Shown piece after piece: positions 36,293 through 44,850 of a stretch of DNA of 64,000 nt. Each line of letters starts with the position of its first letter. Positions within the stretch are counted from its first letter, which is position 1. This DNA comes from Paenibacillus polymyxa (GTDB lineage: Bacteria; Bacillota; Bacilli; Paenibacillales; Paenibacillaceae), in assembly GCF_001719045.1 (NCBI RefSeq), contig NZ_CP015423.1, positions 1,944,001 through 2,008,000 on the forward strand, read 5' to 3'. The notes under the pieces are model-generated. The model had not been told where the DNA came from. It saw only the letters and a program-made list of their open reading frames with translations, and made no database searches. The translations under genes and the position numbers were made by a program.

Positions 36293-37390
36293 TCATTGAA
36301 CTATGTGTAAGAAATGTTCATGAAACGTGGATTCCATCGTCAGCTGCCGTTCCTGAAGCTCGGTGACAGCCTGTCGTCGTCCGTCTTCGAACGCCTTTAG
36401 GTCTCCTGCGGTATAGCTCTTCTGTCGTAAACGAAGAAGCTCACTGGCTAGCACATCAGCATCCTTCAAAGCTGCATTCAAGCCAAAAGCTCCGGTAGGT
36501 GTCATGGTATGCGCCGCATCTCCAATAAGGACCAGTCCGTTCTGCGTCCAGGTGTCACTGCGGCTGCTGAAAATATCCAACGGTACGAAGTCCTTCCATG
36601 AACGAATGTGATCATGCACACTATGCTTCAAATCTGGAAAAGCCTCGGTAAACAGTTGTATAAATGGTTCAAAGGATTGCTTAAACAGGGTTGAAAAGCT
36701 ACCTTCCTCCACATTCCAGCCAATTTGAATATAGCCTTCAGCCTGCGAGAATAAAGCCAACTGCCCTCCGTTGACCCGTGCCAGACGGGTGACGGGCTCC
36801 CACCCAGCAGGTGCCGTGATTTTCGCCCATAGCAGATCATAGCCGTGTCGAATGTTCGCCACAGGCATCTGAGCCAGCTTGCGCACAGTCGAATGGCGAC
36901 CGTCTGCCCCTACAATCAACGAACTGTCAATCGTGATCTCATGACCGTTCTTATTGCGGGCGATCAAGCCCGTGTACCCCTGCTCACTATTACCTTCCAA
37001 CGCAGTCACCGTTGTACCCGCCAGGTAACGGAAGGACTCGTAGGTTGACGCCTGCTTGAGCAAAGCCTCCAAAAATCGAGGTTGTGGAATGTGCACTCCC
37101 ACATTACCATGGTTTGAAGCTGGCTCGACCGTTTTGACCTGCTGCCGATGCTGCCAATACTCGATTCTTGTGGAGGCGAGAATATAATCCTCATGAATTT
37201 GTTCGAGCAGCTTATGCTTTTGGATCACTTCCTGACCCTCATCATTTAAAATTTCACCGCGGAAAGCCTTTCCGGGCAAGCTCTGCCGCTCAACCAATAT
37301 CGTGGAAACACCCTGCTCCGCCAGTAGACAGGATAACAAAGTCCCTGCGGGTCCTCCCCCAACTACACACACTTCACATTCCAGCTTCAT
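36293..37390 (-). CDS. FAD-dependent aromatic monooxygenase (PHBH/UbiH-like)
   Basis: A 365-residue group A flavoprotein hydroxylase. FAD motifs: VVGGGPAGTLLS (GxGxxG), GADGRHSTVRK (DG motif), LIGDAAHTMTPTGAFGLNAALKDA (GD motif). No membrane segment. Start: ATG 37390 is preceded by GGGGG; a longer frame (to 37411) would place that site inside the gene. Transcribed with ribA and ribD and divergent from a Cys7 HxlR regulator, so it is a candidate quinone/phenol-processing enzyme or a tailoring enzyme for a pteridine-derived product. Substrate unknown. Confidence 0.85.
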   Translation of the reverse strand: MKLECEVCVVGGGPAGTLLSCLLAEQGVSTILVERQSLPGKAFRGEILNDEGQEVIQKHKLLEQIHEDYILASTRIEYWQHRQQVKTVEPASNHGNVGVHIPQPRFLEALLKQASTYESFRYLAGTTVTALEGNSEQGYTGLIARNKNGHEITIDSSLIVGADGRHSTVRKLAQMPVANIRHGYDLLWAKITAPAGWEPVTRLARVNGGQLALFSQAEGYIQIGWNVEEGSFSTLFKQSFEPFIQLFTEAFPDLKHSVHDHIRSWKDFVPLDIFSSRSDTWTQNGLVLIGDAAHTMTPTGAFGLNAALKDADVLASELLRLRQKSYTAGDLKAFEDGRRQAVTELQERQLTMESTFHEHFLHIVQ

Positions 37391-37520
37391 CCGACTTCCC
37401 CCTGCGCCCAAACCATAACCACAACGATTCGTTCGTACCTGTTCATTTTATCATTAATCATATCAAAATAAGTTCAAATTTTAAGTATTCATATATAAGG
37501 CTCCGTATCAAATCCAACAA

Positions 37521-37601
37521 GTTACTTTATGTAACAAAGTATATTTATATCATTCGATTTCGTCAAGTAATAAATTTATGTAAAGTAAAATCATTTACTT
37601 T
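37521..37601. promoter_or_regulatory. Inverted repeats between monooxygenase and HxlR genes
   Basis: GTTAC-TTTAT-GTAAC (37521-37535) and AAAGTAAA-ATCA-TTTACTTT (37582-37601) are perfect inverted repeats sharing a TTACTTT-like half. They lie in the divergent promoter region and are candidate HxlR operators. Confidence 0.5.
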
Positions 37602-37641
37602 TAACAGTGAATCGTTAATAATAAGAGCATGAGGTGATCAC

Positions 37642-37977
37642 ATGAACATTCCGCAGATGTGCCCACGGTTTGAAAAAGCTATGGAGCTACTAAGCAAACG
37701 TTGGACGGTGTTGATCGTATTTCAACTAACCAATGGTCCGCAACGTTTCGTCGCTATTGAGAATTCAATCCCTAATTTAAGCGGAAAGGTCCTTTCGGAC
37801 CGTTTGAAAGAGCTGGAGGAAGAAGGGATCATACAACGTATGGTTTATCCTGAGAAGCCTGTACGGATTGAATACTCTCTTACAGATAAGGGACGCGATT
37901 TAGCTCCTTTGTTTGACCATATCGGTACTTGGGCTACACGTTGGATTGAGGTTCTACCAGCAATTGAACAGCAATGA
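37642..37977 (+). CDS. HxlR/DUF24 regulator with N-terminal sensing Cys (YodB-like)
   Basis: A 111-residue winged-helix protein. MCPRFEKAMELLSKRWTVLI places a lone Cys at residue 7, matching the redox-active Cys6/Cys7 of Bacillus YodB and CatR, which sense quinones and diamide by thiol modification. PNLSGKVLSDRLKELEEEGII is the recognition helix and RIEYSLTDKG the wing. Divergent from the monooxygenase-ribA-ribD operon and bordered by inverted repeats, so it probably represses that operon and itself. A terminator follows. Confidence 0.88.
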   Translation: MNIPQMCPRFEKAMELLSKRWTVLIVFQLTNGPQRFVAIENSIPNLSGKVLSDRLKELEEEGIIQRMVYPEKPVRIEYSLTDKGRDLAPLFDHIGTWATRWIEVLPAIEQQ

Positions 37978-38046
37978 TCCATATCGGCTACAGCTATTTT
38001 TCCTAAACTAACATGATAAACACACACAGACTGCTAACATGCCAAA

Positions 38047-38102
38047 GAACGCCTTTGCTCTAAGTGCAATTTGTACTCATAGTGCAAGGCGTTCTTTTTT
38101 TC
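38047..38102 (+). terminator. Intrinsic terminator
   Basis: Stem GAACGCCTTTGC / GCAAGGCGTTC followed by eight Ts, after the HxlR gene. Confidence 0.85.
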
Positions 38103-38146
38103 ATATGACAAAGCGATAATGTCCACCTTAGATCGCATCCAAGATT

Positions 38147-38539
38147 TTAGACGTTTCCCTCACTGCTGCGTTGCATTTCTTCACGAATGGATTGCACCCG
38201 TTTTTTCCCCCAGTCATACATCATCTCCACAATCGGTAAAATCGTCATTCCCAGCTCAGTCATTGAATATTCCACTTTTGGAGGCACTTCGGGATACACT
38301 TCCCGGTGCACAATACCGTCCTCCATCAACTCCCGCAACTGATTGGTCAGCACTTTATGCGACAGCTTCGGAAACAGCCTTTGCAGGTCACTGAAACGGT
38401 GCGCTCCTTCCACACCCAGATGCCATAAAATGACGACCTTCCATTTTCCGCTTAACACTGACAAGGTTAGTTCCTTTTCGCAGTTATAGTCTCCGTTAAC
38501 GATCTTTTCCCTTATTTCTTCTCTCAGCGTATCAGTCAT
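38147..38539 (-). CDS. HxlR/DUF24 family regulator
   Basis: A 130-residue winged-helix protein. The single cysteine is Cys20 in [23 protein letters not shown], the same position relative to the first core helix as the HypR/HxlR cysteine; [19 protein letters not shown] is the recognition helix and [10 protein letters not shown] the wing. AAGGAG precedes ATG. Divergent from a DJ-1/PfpI protein with a short palindrome between them, suggesting it controls that gene in response to electrophiles or carbonyl compounds. Confidence 0.88.
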   Translation of the reverse strand: MTDTLREEIREKIVNGDYNCEKELTLSVLSGKWKVVILWHLGVEGAHRFSDLQRLFPKLSHKVLTNQLRELMEDGIVHREVYPEVPPKVEYSMTELGMTILPIVEMMYDWGKKRVQSIREEMQRSSEGNV

Positions 38540-38585
38540 ATATCAACTAACTCCTTCTAAACCATCATGGTCTTGCACTCTAATA

Positions 38586-38601
38586 GTAACCTGCAGGTAA
38601 C
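38586..38601. promoter_or_regulatory. Palindrome between HxlR and PfpI genes
   Basis: GTAACCTGCAGGTAAC, with a perfect ACCTGCAGGT core, followed by a further GTAC half (CCTCCGTAC). Candidate operator of the divergent HxlR regulator. Confidence 0.5.
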
Positions 38602-38688
38602 CTCCGTACTTGAAAGTGCATTCTTCACAGCCTGACGAAGCCACCCTACAATAGTAGATAACGTTACACATTCAAGGAGGAATAAAGT

Positions 38689-39207
38689 ATGAGTAAAAAA
38701 GCTCTTTTTATTATACCCCCAGAGCGCTTTAATGAGGATGAATTGTTTAAACCCAAGGAAGCACTGGAGCAAGCAGGTGTTACTGTGACGCTAGCTAGTA
38801 CAAAAACAGGCGAAATCACGGGTGACTACAACGGTAAAGCGACAGCTGATCTTGTTTTTACAGACGCTGTGCTGGCTGATTATGATGTAGTATCTGTGAT
38901 CGGCGGATCAGGAACGAATGATCATCTGTGGAATAATGCAGATCTCCAAGCTCTGCTAAAACAAACTCATGAGCAAAAGACTTTATTGGCTGGCATCTGC
39001 GCAGGCTCTGTAGCCGTGGCTCAAACCGGACTGCTCTCTGGCAGAACGGCTACATGCTATCCAGTGGATGTACAAAAAGATCAGCTCCAATCGCATCAAG
39101 CCGAATATGTGGCGCAGCATGTCGTTGCGCATAGCGATATTATCACGGCCGATGGCCCGGATGGTGCTGAGGAGTTTGGTAAAGCCCTCGTTCAAGCTCT
39201 GCAATAA
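38689..39207 (+). CDS. DJ-1/PfpI family protein
   Basis: A 172-residue flavodoxin-like protein with the nucleophile elbow GICAGSVAVAQTGLL (Cys at about residue 104) and an upstream SVIGGSGTNDHLW strand-loop. Members include glyoxalase III-type deglycases, chaperones and proteases; the Glu and His partners cannot be assigned confidently here. AAGGAGG precedes the ATG. Paired with a divergent HxlR repressor, which points to carbonyl or electrophile defence. Confidence 0.85.
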   Translation: MSKKALFIIPPERFNEDELFKPKEALEQAGVTVTLASTKTGEITGDYNGKATADLVFTDAVLADYDVVSVIGGSGTNDHLWNNADLQALLKQTHEQKTLLAGICAGSVAVAQTGLLSGRTATCYPVDVQKDQLQSHQAEYVAQHVVAHSDIITADGPDGAEEFGKALVQALQ

Positions 39208-39252
39208 GCACATTCTCGAAGTTCCAGGTGGCACTTTAAACAACACTGCAAC

Positions 39253-39299
39253 AAGCCGCATCACGTCCTTTCTATTGTATGGGACCTGATGTGGCTTCT
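39253..39299 (+). terminator. Intrinsic terminator
   Basis: AAGCCGCATCACGTCC / GGGACCTGATGTGGCTT imperfect stem, then CTTTGTGTCATTTT. Confidence 0.65.
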
Positions 39300-39400
39300 T
39301 TGTGTCATTTTCATGCTAAAGTGACTAATTTAATTGTATGGTCCTGGATTTTCGTGTTAGCTTTAAAGAATCGACGTTTAGCATAGGAGGCTTATATGCC

Positions 39401-40102
39401 GTGATTATGAAAGGCAAAATCCATTTACATCAGGTAACGTCCGAATCGTTACGACTGGGCGCCTTACTATCATTAGTAGGGGGCTTTTTGGACACATATA
39501 CCTTTGTTGGAAGAGGCGGTGTTTTCGCCAACGCACAGACAGGCAATATCGTGCTGCTGGCTGTCAAAGTCATTCAGGGGCACTGGATTCAGGCGTTATC
39601 CTATATCCCACCCCTGATCGCCTTTTCACTGGGCGTTTTTGTTGCTGAAGGGATTAAACGAAAATCAACCCACCGTCTAACTCCGGACTGGACCCGCGCA
39701 ATTATTTTATTGGAAATTGCGATTTTTTTCATCGTGGGACTGATTCCGCAAGAAGTTCCCAATACGGTAGTGGTGGTGATCGTCTCGTTCGTCGCTTCCG
39801 TACAAATGACTTCCTTCCGCAAGCTCATTGATGTGCCGTACACCTCTACGGTCAGCACCGGTAACCTCCGATCAGCTATCGAGGCTGTGTATGTCGCCAT
39901 AACGACCAAGGACACGAACGCTGCCATTCGAGCGATGCGTTATGGTGTCATCTTGGTAGCCTTCTTGGTAGGGGCTTTGCTGGGGGGATTTCTGACTTTG
40001 ACGATTGGAGATAAAGCCGTTTGGGGTGCTGTTGTTGCACTTATTTTTTCTTTTATTTTATTTACAGAAAAGGAAAAGTGGAAGCTGCCGCTGCGTCACT
40101 AA
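39401..40102 (+). CDS. YoaK/DUF1275 family membrane protein
   Basis: A 233-residue integral membrane protein with about six spans. GGFLDTYTFVGRGGVFANAQTGNIVLL is the DUF1275 signature; a second conserved run is SVQMTSFRKL followed by STVSTGNLRSA. The frame opens at 39338, but AGGAGG at 39385-39390 points to GTG 39401 (spacing ten) or ATG 39407; the GTG is used. Function of the family is unestablished; transporters have been suggested. Confidence 0.82.
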   Translation: MIMKGKIHLHQVTSESLRLGALLSLVGGFLDTYTFVGRGGVFANAQTGNIVLLAVKVIQGHWIQALSYIPPLIAFSLGVFVAEGIKRKSTHRLTPDWTRAIILLEIAIFFIVGLIPQEVPNTVVVVIVSFVASVQMTSFRKLIDVPYTSTVSTGNLRSAIEAVYVAITTKDTNAAIRAMRYGVILVAFLVGALLGGFLTLTIGDKAVWGAVVALIFSFILFTEKEKWKLPLRH

Positions 40103-40114
40103 TCCTCCATTACA

Positions 40115-41290
40115 TCAGCCCTGAATGAACTGCCGCTGGGCCGTTTCAAAGAAATTCAAGAGGTCATTGCGGGACGAGAATGCTGCCTGAGCAGATTGGT
40201 TGCTACCGCCCCCCTTACCGTGAAACGCGCCCAGATTTTCCTTTAAAAACGCTCCGCAGCTAATAGATTGGGTACCGTTGTGTGCCAAAATGATTTTGTT
40301 TTCTGCTGTTGTGGCAAATAAAACAAGCAGATCATGCTCAGCTGTCAGCTTGGTAGCCAATTGCTGCATGTCCTGAAGGGATTTTTGCTCGAATACATGA
40401 GCAAGAACATGCCCCTGCACAGCAGATAGCAACTCTTTCGCCTGGTACGAAGCATTTTCCTCTTGTAGGAGCTCCACTTGCGCCTTAAGCTGCTTATGCT
40501 CCTGCTCCCATTTTTCGAATCGGGTCAAAATATCTTTTCGCCCGGTATTGAACTTCGTAGATAACACGTCCAATATCTGAACACTATCGTTAAAATCCTG
40601 GAGTGCGCGAACGCCACATTTGAAATGGATTCTTGCCATCCCCTTCTGCTTCTCCCATTTTAAGCATTTAATGATCCCAATTTCCCCGGTCTGAGCTACA
40701 TGTGTGCCGCCGCAAGCATTATATTCAATGCCCTCGATCTCGACAATCCGAATATTTTCTGTCACTTTGGGCGTTTTCACCAGCGGAATATCCTTCAATT
40801 GCTCACGGGTTACAAAAAAACTTTTTATGCTGCGATTACTATAGATTTGCTGATTTACTTCCTGCTCGATTGCCGATAGCTGCGCAGGCGTTACATCCGA
40901 ACAGTTCACATCAATCGTGGCATATTCTTGTCCCAGATGAAAGCTTTCAGTACGCGCACCTAACAACTCTAGACAAACCGCTGACAGCAAGTGCTGCCCG
41001 CTATGCTGCTGCATATGATCAAATCTGCGCTCCCAATCCAATCGGCAGGCTACTTTCCTATCCTCCGGCAAACGTTCTACCTGATGCCAAATGTCCCCAT
41101 CTTCGAGAACAACATCTAATACACGGACGCCCTGAATTGTTCCTGTATCACAAGGCTGGCCTCCACCATGCGGATAAAAGGCCGTTTCCTCCAAAATAAC
41201 CAAATATTTTCCGTCTCTTTCCATGCTCTGTGTAATATGAGTGTCCCACTCCGTAAGATTTGGAGCAGTGTAGTATAATTTTGTCGTCAT
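40115..41290 (-). CDS. Alanyl-tRNA editing protein, AlaX-L type
   Basis: A 391-residue trans-editing factor that hydrolyses mischarged Ser- or Gly-tRNA-Ala. Editing zinc site: HMQQHSGQH and CGGTH; N-terminal ETAFYPHGGGQPCDTG is shared with AlaRS; a coiled region near residues 255-285 leads to a C-terminal DHHA1 domain (KIILAHN, GKGGGSNQSAQAAF). Start ATG 41290 with GAGG eight bases upstream; the longer frame to 41335 lacks a site. Monocistronic and convergent with the DUF1275 gene, only 12 bp apart. Confidence 0.92.
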   Translation of the reverse strand: MTTKLYYTAPNLTEWDTHITQSMERDGKYLVILEETAFYPHGGGQPCDTGTIQGVRVLDVVLEDGDIWHQVERLPEDRKVACRLDWERRFDHMQQHSGQHLLSAVCLELLGARTESFHLGQEYATIDVNCSDVTPAQLSAIEQEVNQQIYSNRSIKSFFVTREQLKDIPLVKTPKVTENIRIVEIEGIEYNACGGTHVAQTGEIGIIKCLKWEKQKGMARIHFKCGVRALQDFNDSVQILDVLSTKFNTGRKDILTRFEKWEQEHKQLKAQVELLQEENASYQAKELLSAVQGHVLAHVFEQKSLQDMQQLATKLTAEHDLLVLFATTAENKIILAHNGTQSISCGAFLKENLGAFHGKGGGSNQSAQAAFSSRNDLLNFFETAQRQFIQG

Positions 41291-41443
41291 TCCAGGTTCC
41301 TCACTTTTGAGTTTTTGGTCTCGTACGATATCCACTTATTATCAAACACTTCATTGTAAATATCAATGTAGGGAAAAGCTTGAACCATTGCACGAACAAC
41401 CTCCATATGGTGAAAAATCGCATGACGATTAACAAAATTTAGC

Positions 41444-41487
41444 TTGAAATTCATTTTTGAATAGATTAAGATTAGTCGGCTAACTAA
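41444..41487 (+). promoter_or_regulatory. marR promoter with operator over the start site
   Basis: TTGAAA (41444-41449), 17-bp spacer, TAAGAT (41467-41472), followed directly by the palindrome TTAGTCGGCTAACTAA (41472-41487). The same core occurs before hlyD. Confidence 0.75.
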
Positions 41488-41528
41488 TTTGTCGATTGGA
41501 ACATACTGTAAGAAGAAAGGAGAACCTT

Positions 41529-42062
41529 ATGGATTTTGATTTACGGGATTTGCCCACTCGTGAGGCGCTACAAGAATTTTCTGTGCGTATCCCTGAGATT
41601 GATGTAAGAGCGACGGAAGCTATGTTATTTTTTATGCGAGTATCTTCCAGTGTTTTTAAAGTCAGCTTTGAGGGCTTTGAGAAGTTCGGTATATCTCATG
41701 GTAAATTTTCGATATTAATTCTTCTGTACCGCAACATCCATACAGGATTGCTGGCTACAGAGCTTGCGGAGAAAGTAGGGGTTAGCAAGCCTACCGTTAC
41801 CGGTCTGCTTGACCGCCTGGAACGCGATGGGCTTATTATTCGATCTGTTCATCCTTCCGACCGCCGCATGAGCATTGTTAAACTGACCGATCAAGGAACA
41901 GAAATGATGGAAAGACTGCTGCCTATACATTTTACAAGCACTTCCACACTGATGAGCCACCTGTCCACCGATGAAAAAGAGCTGCTCCTGACTTTACTGC
42001 AAAAAATAGAAAGCGGCATCCCTCAAGCAAAAGAGATATATAAAGCAGCAAAACCAGAATAA
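41529..42062 (+). CDS. MarR family regulator of the efflux operon
   Basis: A 177-residue winged-helix dimer: helices around residues 20-55, recognition helix region LATELAEKVGVSKPTVTGLLDRLERDGLI and wing SVHPSDRRMSIVKLT (Asp-Arg-Arg of the MarR wing). AAGGAG precedes ATG 41529, which is preferred to an ATG at 41496. Its own promoter and that of hlyD carry the same palindromic core, so it probably represses both and is released by an exported compound. No cysteine, hence not thiol-based. Confidence 0.9.
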   Translation: MDFDLRDLPTREALQEFSVRIPEIDVRATEAMLFFMRVSSSVFKVSFEGFEKFGISHGKFSILILLYRNIHTGLLATELAEKVGVSKPTVTGLLDRLERDGLIIRSVHPSDRRMSIVKLTDQGTEMMERLLPIHFTSTSTLMSHLSTDEKELLLTLLQKIESGIPQAKEIYKAAKPE

Positions 42063-42082
42063 GTTTTAATTTTGCATTTTGG

Positions 42083-42096
42083 TTAGCCGACTAACT
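42083..42096 (+). promoter_or_regulatory. MarR operator upstream of hlyD
   Basis: GTTAGCCGACTAAC is the reverse complement of GTTAGTCGGCTAAC, the core of the site before marR. Located 105 bp before the hlyD start codon. Confidence 0.75.
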
Positions 42097-42200
42097 TTTA
42101 AAATATTAAATAAAAGAATAAATAAAATGTACATATCAGGATATTTATTTATTCGAGTCTCTGTTTAACTCATTTTATGAATTTAAGGAGCGTATTACTC

Positions 42201-43520
42201 ATGAATCGCACACAAGTCACCAGCCTCATCATCCCTCTCATTTCTATCGCCTGTCTTATCGGCGGGGGGTTCCTACTCCAGACCAACGGACAAGATCAAG
42301 TCAATGCTTCTCGATCCGTTAAAGGCACAACACTAAATGCGGATAGCATTCATGTATCGTTTGAACAAGTAGGAGGCAAAATCCTGAACATCCCGGTAAC
42401 AGAAGAAACTAAGGTGAAAAAAGGAACTGTCCTTATGACTTTGGATTCCACAGATGTGGATCTGCAAATTGAGCAGCTGCGGACACAAATCGCCCAGTTC
42501 AATACGCAAATCAGTCAACAACAGCAATCCATCCATTTAGGGTATACACGAGCAGCAACTCAGGAAAAACAGGCACAGCTAGATATCGCGCAAGCTCAAG
42601 TGACTGAGCGTAAAAGTCAGGCGGCATTGCAGCGGGTACAAGCGGCTGAGCGTCAAGCCACTGCTGCGGAACAACAGGTCAATAACGGGACTCGGGCTGA
42701 AGATGTTCAGCAGCAACGAATTGCCGTAGCTTCAGCCACCAAAAACGTTCAGACGGCGCAGACCAACTATAAGCGTAATAAAGCACTCTATGATGCAGGA
42801 AGTGCATCCAAAGCAGCGTTGGATGATGCCGAATCCTCTTTGACTTTAGCGACAAATCAGTTGAGCCAGCAAAAAGAGTCTCTTCAAAAACTACTTCATG
42901 GTGCCACTTCCGAAGAACGTATGCAGGCCAGTGAACAGACGACACAAGCAGCCGTTTCGGTAAAACAAGCCGAGGAAGAAATTCGCGGTGCCCAATTGTC
43001 CGTCGATCGTTCCAAAACCCAGCTGGAAACCATTCAGCAGAGTCGTCAACAGTTGGCAGATCAGAAGCTGGCTATTGACCTCTTAAAGCAACAAAAAGAC
43101 ACACAGGAAGTTCAGCTTAAAACGTTGCTGCTCAAAAAAGAACGCCTGGTGTTAAAAGCACCACAGGATGGCAAGGTTACTTCGATTAGTACCAAAGTCG
43201 GCGAAAATGTGGCGCAAGGGGCTCCTGTGATTACCCTAGAAACCAATGATTTATATTACGATCTCTATGTGAATGAAGAACAAGCGGGGAAATTCAAGGC
43301 CAACCAAGAAATTAAAACTCATATCTCTGGTCTCAATAAGGACCTGAAAGGTACGGTACGCTACGTAACTGCTGCACCACAATTCGCTAATGTGAAGATG
43401 TCCCGTGAAAAAGGAGAAGCAGATACTGCTACATTCCAGGTACGTGTATATGTAACAAGAGAAACCGCTTTGCTACCAGGCATGACAGTTGAGGTGAATA
43501 CAAATGAAATCTCTTCGTGA
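42201..43520 (+). CDS. HlyD-family membrane fusion/adaptor protein
   Basis: A 439-residue adaptor: one N-terminal span (residues 6-27), a split biotinyl-lipoyl module (SFEQVGGKILNIPVTEETKVKKGTVLMTLD and LKAPQDGKVTSISTKVGENVAQGAPVI), and between them a Gln/Ala-rich coiled-coil hairpin of about 230 residues. C-terminal beta-barrel ends LLPGMTVEVN. ATG 42201 has AAGGAG ten bases upstream; an earlier ATG (42177) precedes that site. Overlaps the permease gene by 17 bp. The plan matches E. coli YhiI-type adaptors of ABC-2 exporters. Confidence 0.88.
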   Translation: MNRTQVTSLIIPLISIACLIGGGFLLQTNGQDQVNASRSVKGTTLNADSIHVSFEQVGGKILNIPVTEETKVKKGTVLMTLDSTDVDLQIEQLRTQIAQFNTQISQQQQSIHLGYTRAATQEKQAQLDIAQAQVTERKSQAALQRVQAAERQATAAEQQVNNGTRAEDVQQQRIAVASATKNVQTAQTNYKRNKALYDAGSASKAALDDAESSLTLATNQLSQQKESLQKLLHGATSEERMQASEQTTQAAVSVKQAEEEIRGAQLSVDRSKTQLETIQQSRQQLADQKLAIDLLKQQKDTQEVQLKTLLLKKERLVLKAPQDGKVTSISTKVGENVAQGAPVITLETNDLYYDLYVNEEQAGKFKANQEIKTHISGLNKDLKGTVRYVTAAPQFANVKMSREKGEADTATFQVRVYVTRETALLPGMTVEVNTNEISS

Positions 43521-44754
43521 TGAATGGTCGTATCTGGTTCACTCCAAGTATCCGATCATAGCTATTATCTTCCCATTGATTGCCGTACTGGGGTATTCAC
43601 TGTTGCTCCCAAGCAGCCAAATTAACGACGCTAACGTGGTAGTAGTGGATCAAGATAACACAGCTTACAGCCGTGAGTTCATTCAGAAAATAGATGCTTC
43701 CCCGTATATGAACGTAGCTGAGATTGTTTCGTATACGGACAACCCTGAACAGTATTTTTATCATGAACAATATTTGGCTGTTATTTCATTGCCGCATGGT
43801 TTAGAGGATAATCACAATCGCTCCCTTTCCAGCCGCGTGGGTCTCATTCTCGATAATACCAATGTTCAATCTATTACTTCGATTCGTACAGCTATGCAGG
43901 AAATTAGCGTTTCCGAGAATATGGAATTGTCTGTTCCAGCTATGTTGAAAACCGGGATGAACGCAGAACAGGCTCAAGGGGCCCTCAAAGGTATCGCCTT
44001 GGAAGTGCGTTCCCTGTTTAATCCAACTAATGACTATCAGAATACGACGATACTTGCATTCACTTGTATGTTCTCTTTTATGATACTGAATATAAATAGC
44101 TTACCTCTGGTCGCCAGACTCCGGGTTTCCAAGAGGCTGGCTGCTGAGCTGCAAAATCCATTCAACATCCTGCTGCGTATGCTTCCTTATACGCTGTTCT
44201 CGACGGCTGGCTTGATCTTCTCTCTCGGGATGCTTAAAGTGTTTGGAGGAGGCCGTTTCGAGGCCAATCCAATTCTCTTTATAATTCCAGTTGTCCTGTA
44301 TGTATTCGGTACCGTTTGTATCAATGTCCTGGTTGCATGGGGCGCTGCACATCCGGGAATAGCCATTGGCAGAATGGTGATGATACTCATGCCTGCTTTT
44401 GTTCTATCGGGGGCTGTTCTTTCCAGATCACTGTTTCCACCTTTAGCGATTCAAATCGGTGATTTCTTCCCCTTTGTATGGATGTATAAATTCCTGCGCA
44501 CCATGGGTCTGCGTGGTGCACCTTTGCAAGAGATGCTTCCCGAACTCGGTTCTCTGTTACTATATGTGGGTGTACTCTCCATGCTGGTGATCGCCAGAGC
44601 CCTGTGGGAAAAACAGAAGCTGGCCAAGCAAACTGCGGGTTCTGCTTCTGAAAAGGGCTCACCACATCCCGTTGTTCCAGCAAGCACAACTGGCGGCGGG
44701 TTATCTATGCAAGGGGCACCGTCAGCACCTATGCACGAGCCTATAAAAGGATAG
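43504..44754 (+). CDS. ABC-2 type transporter permease (YhhJ/YhgE-like)
   Basis: A 416-residue membrane protein: first span about residues 17-35, a 150-residue extracytoplasmic domain (VVVDQDNTAYSREFIQKIDAS is the usual opening of this domain), then five or six spans with the ABC-2 core (RRV-like RLRVSKRLAAELQNP, LPAFVLSGAVLSRSLFP motif). A 40-residue Ser/Pro/Gly-rich cytoplasmic tail ends the protein. No ATP-binding subunit is in the operon, unlike the E. coli yhiI-rbbA-yhhJ set. Probably exports a lipid-like or drug compound with HlyD. Confidence 0.85.
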   Translation: MKSLRDEWSYLVHSKYPIIAIIFPLIAVLGYSLLLPSSQINDANVVVVDQDNTAYSREFIQKIDASPYMNVAEIVSYTDNPEQYFYHEQYLAVISLPHGLEDNHNRSLSSRVGLILDNTNVQSITSIRTAMQEISVSENMELSVPAMLKTGMNAEQAQGALKGIALEVRSLFNPTNDYQNTTILAFTCMFSFMILNINSLPLVARLRVSKRLAAELQNPFNILLRMLPYTLFSTAGLIFSLGMLKVFGGGRFEANPILFIIPVVLYVFGTVCINVLVAWGAAHPGIAIGRMVMILMPAFVLSGAVLSRSLFPPLAIQIGDFFPFVWMYKFLRTMGLRGAPLQEMLPELGSLLLYVGVLSMLVIARALWEKQKLAKQTAGSASEKGSPHPVVPASTTGGGLSMQGAPSAPMHEPIKG

Positions 44755-44771
44755 GGTCTCGTCTATAAAAT

Positions 44772-44813
44772 AAAAAAGGGTTAAGTGCCGTCTAACGAGC
44801 CTTAACCCTTTTT
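44772..44813. terminator. Bidirectional intrinsic terminator
   Basis: Stem AAAAAAGGGTTAAG / CTTAACCCTTTTT with a 15-base loop between the convergent permease and flavoprotein genes. Confidence 0.85.
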
Positions 44814-44850
44814 CAATAATATTAACTTCCCATTGTTATCAGAATAAAAC

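Noticed and set aside
37391..37641. FMN (RFN) riboswitch upstream of the monooxygenase-ribA-ribD operon
   Set aside because: The AT-rich gap contains only short palindromes; the GGGGCAGGGUGAAAUUCCCGACCGG-like RFN segments are not there.
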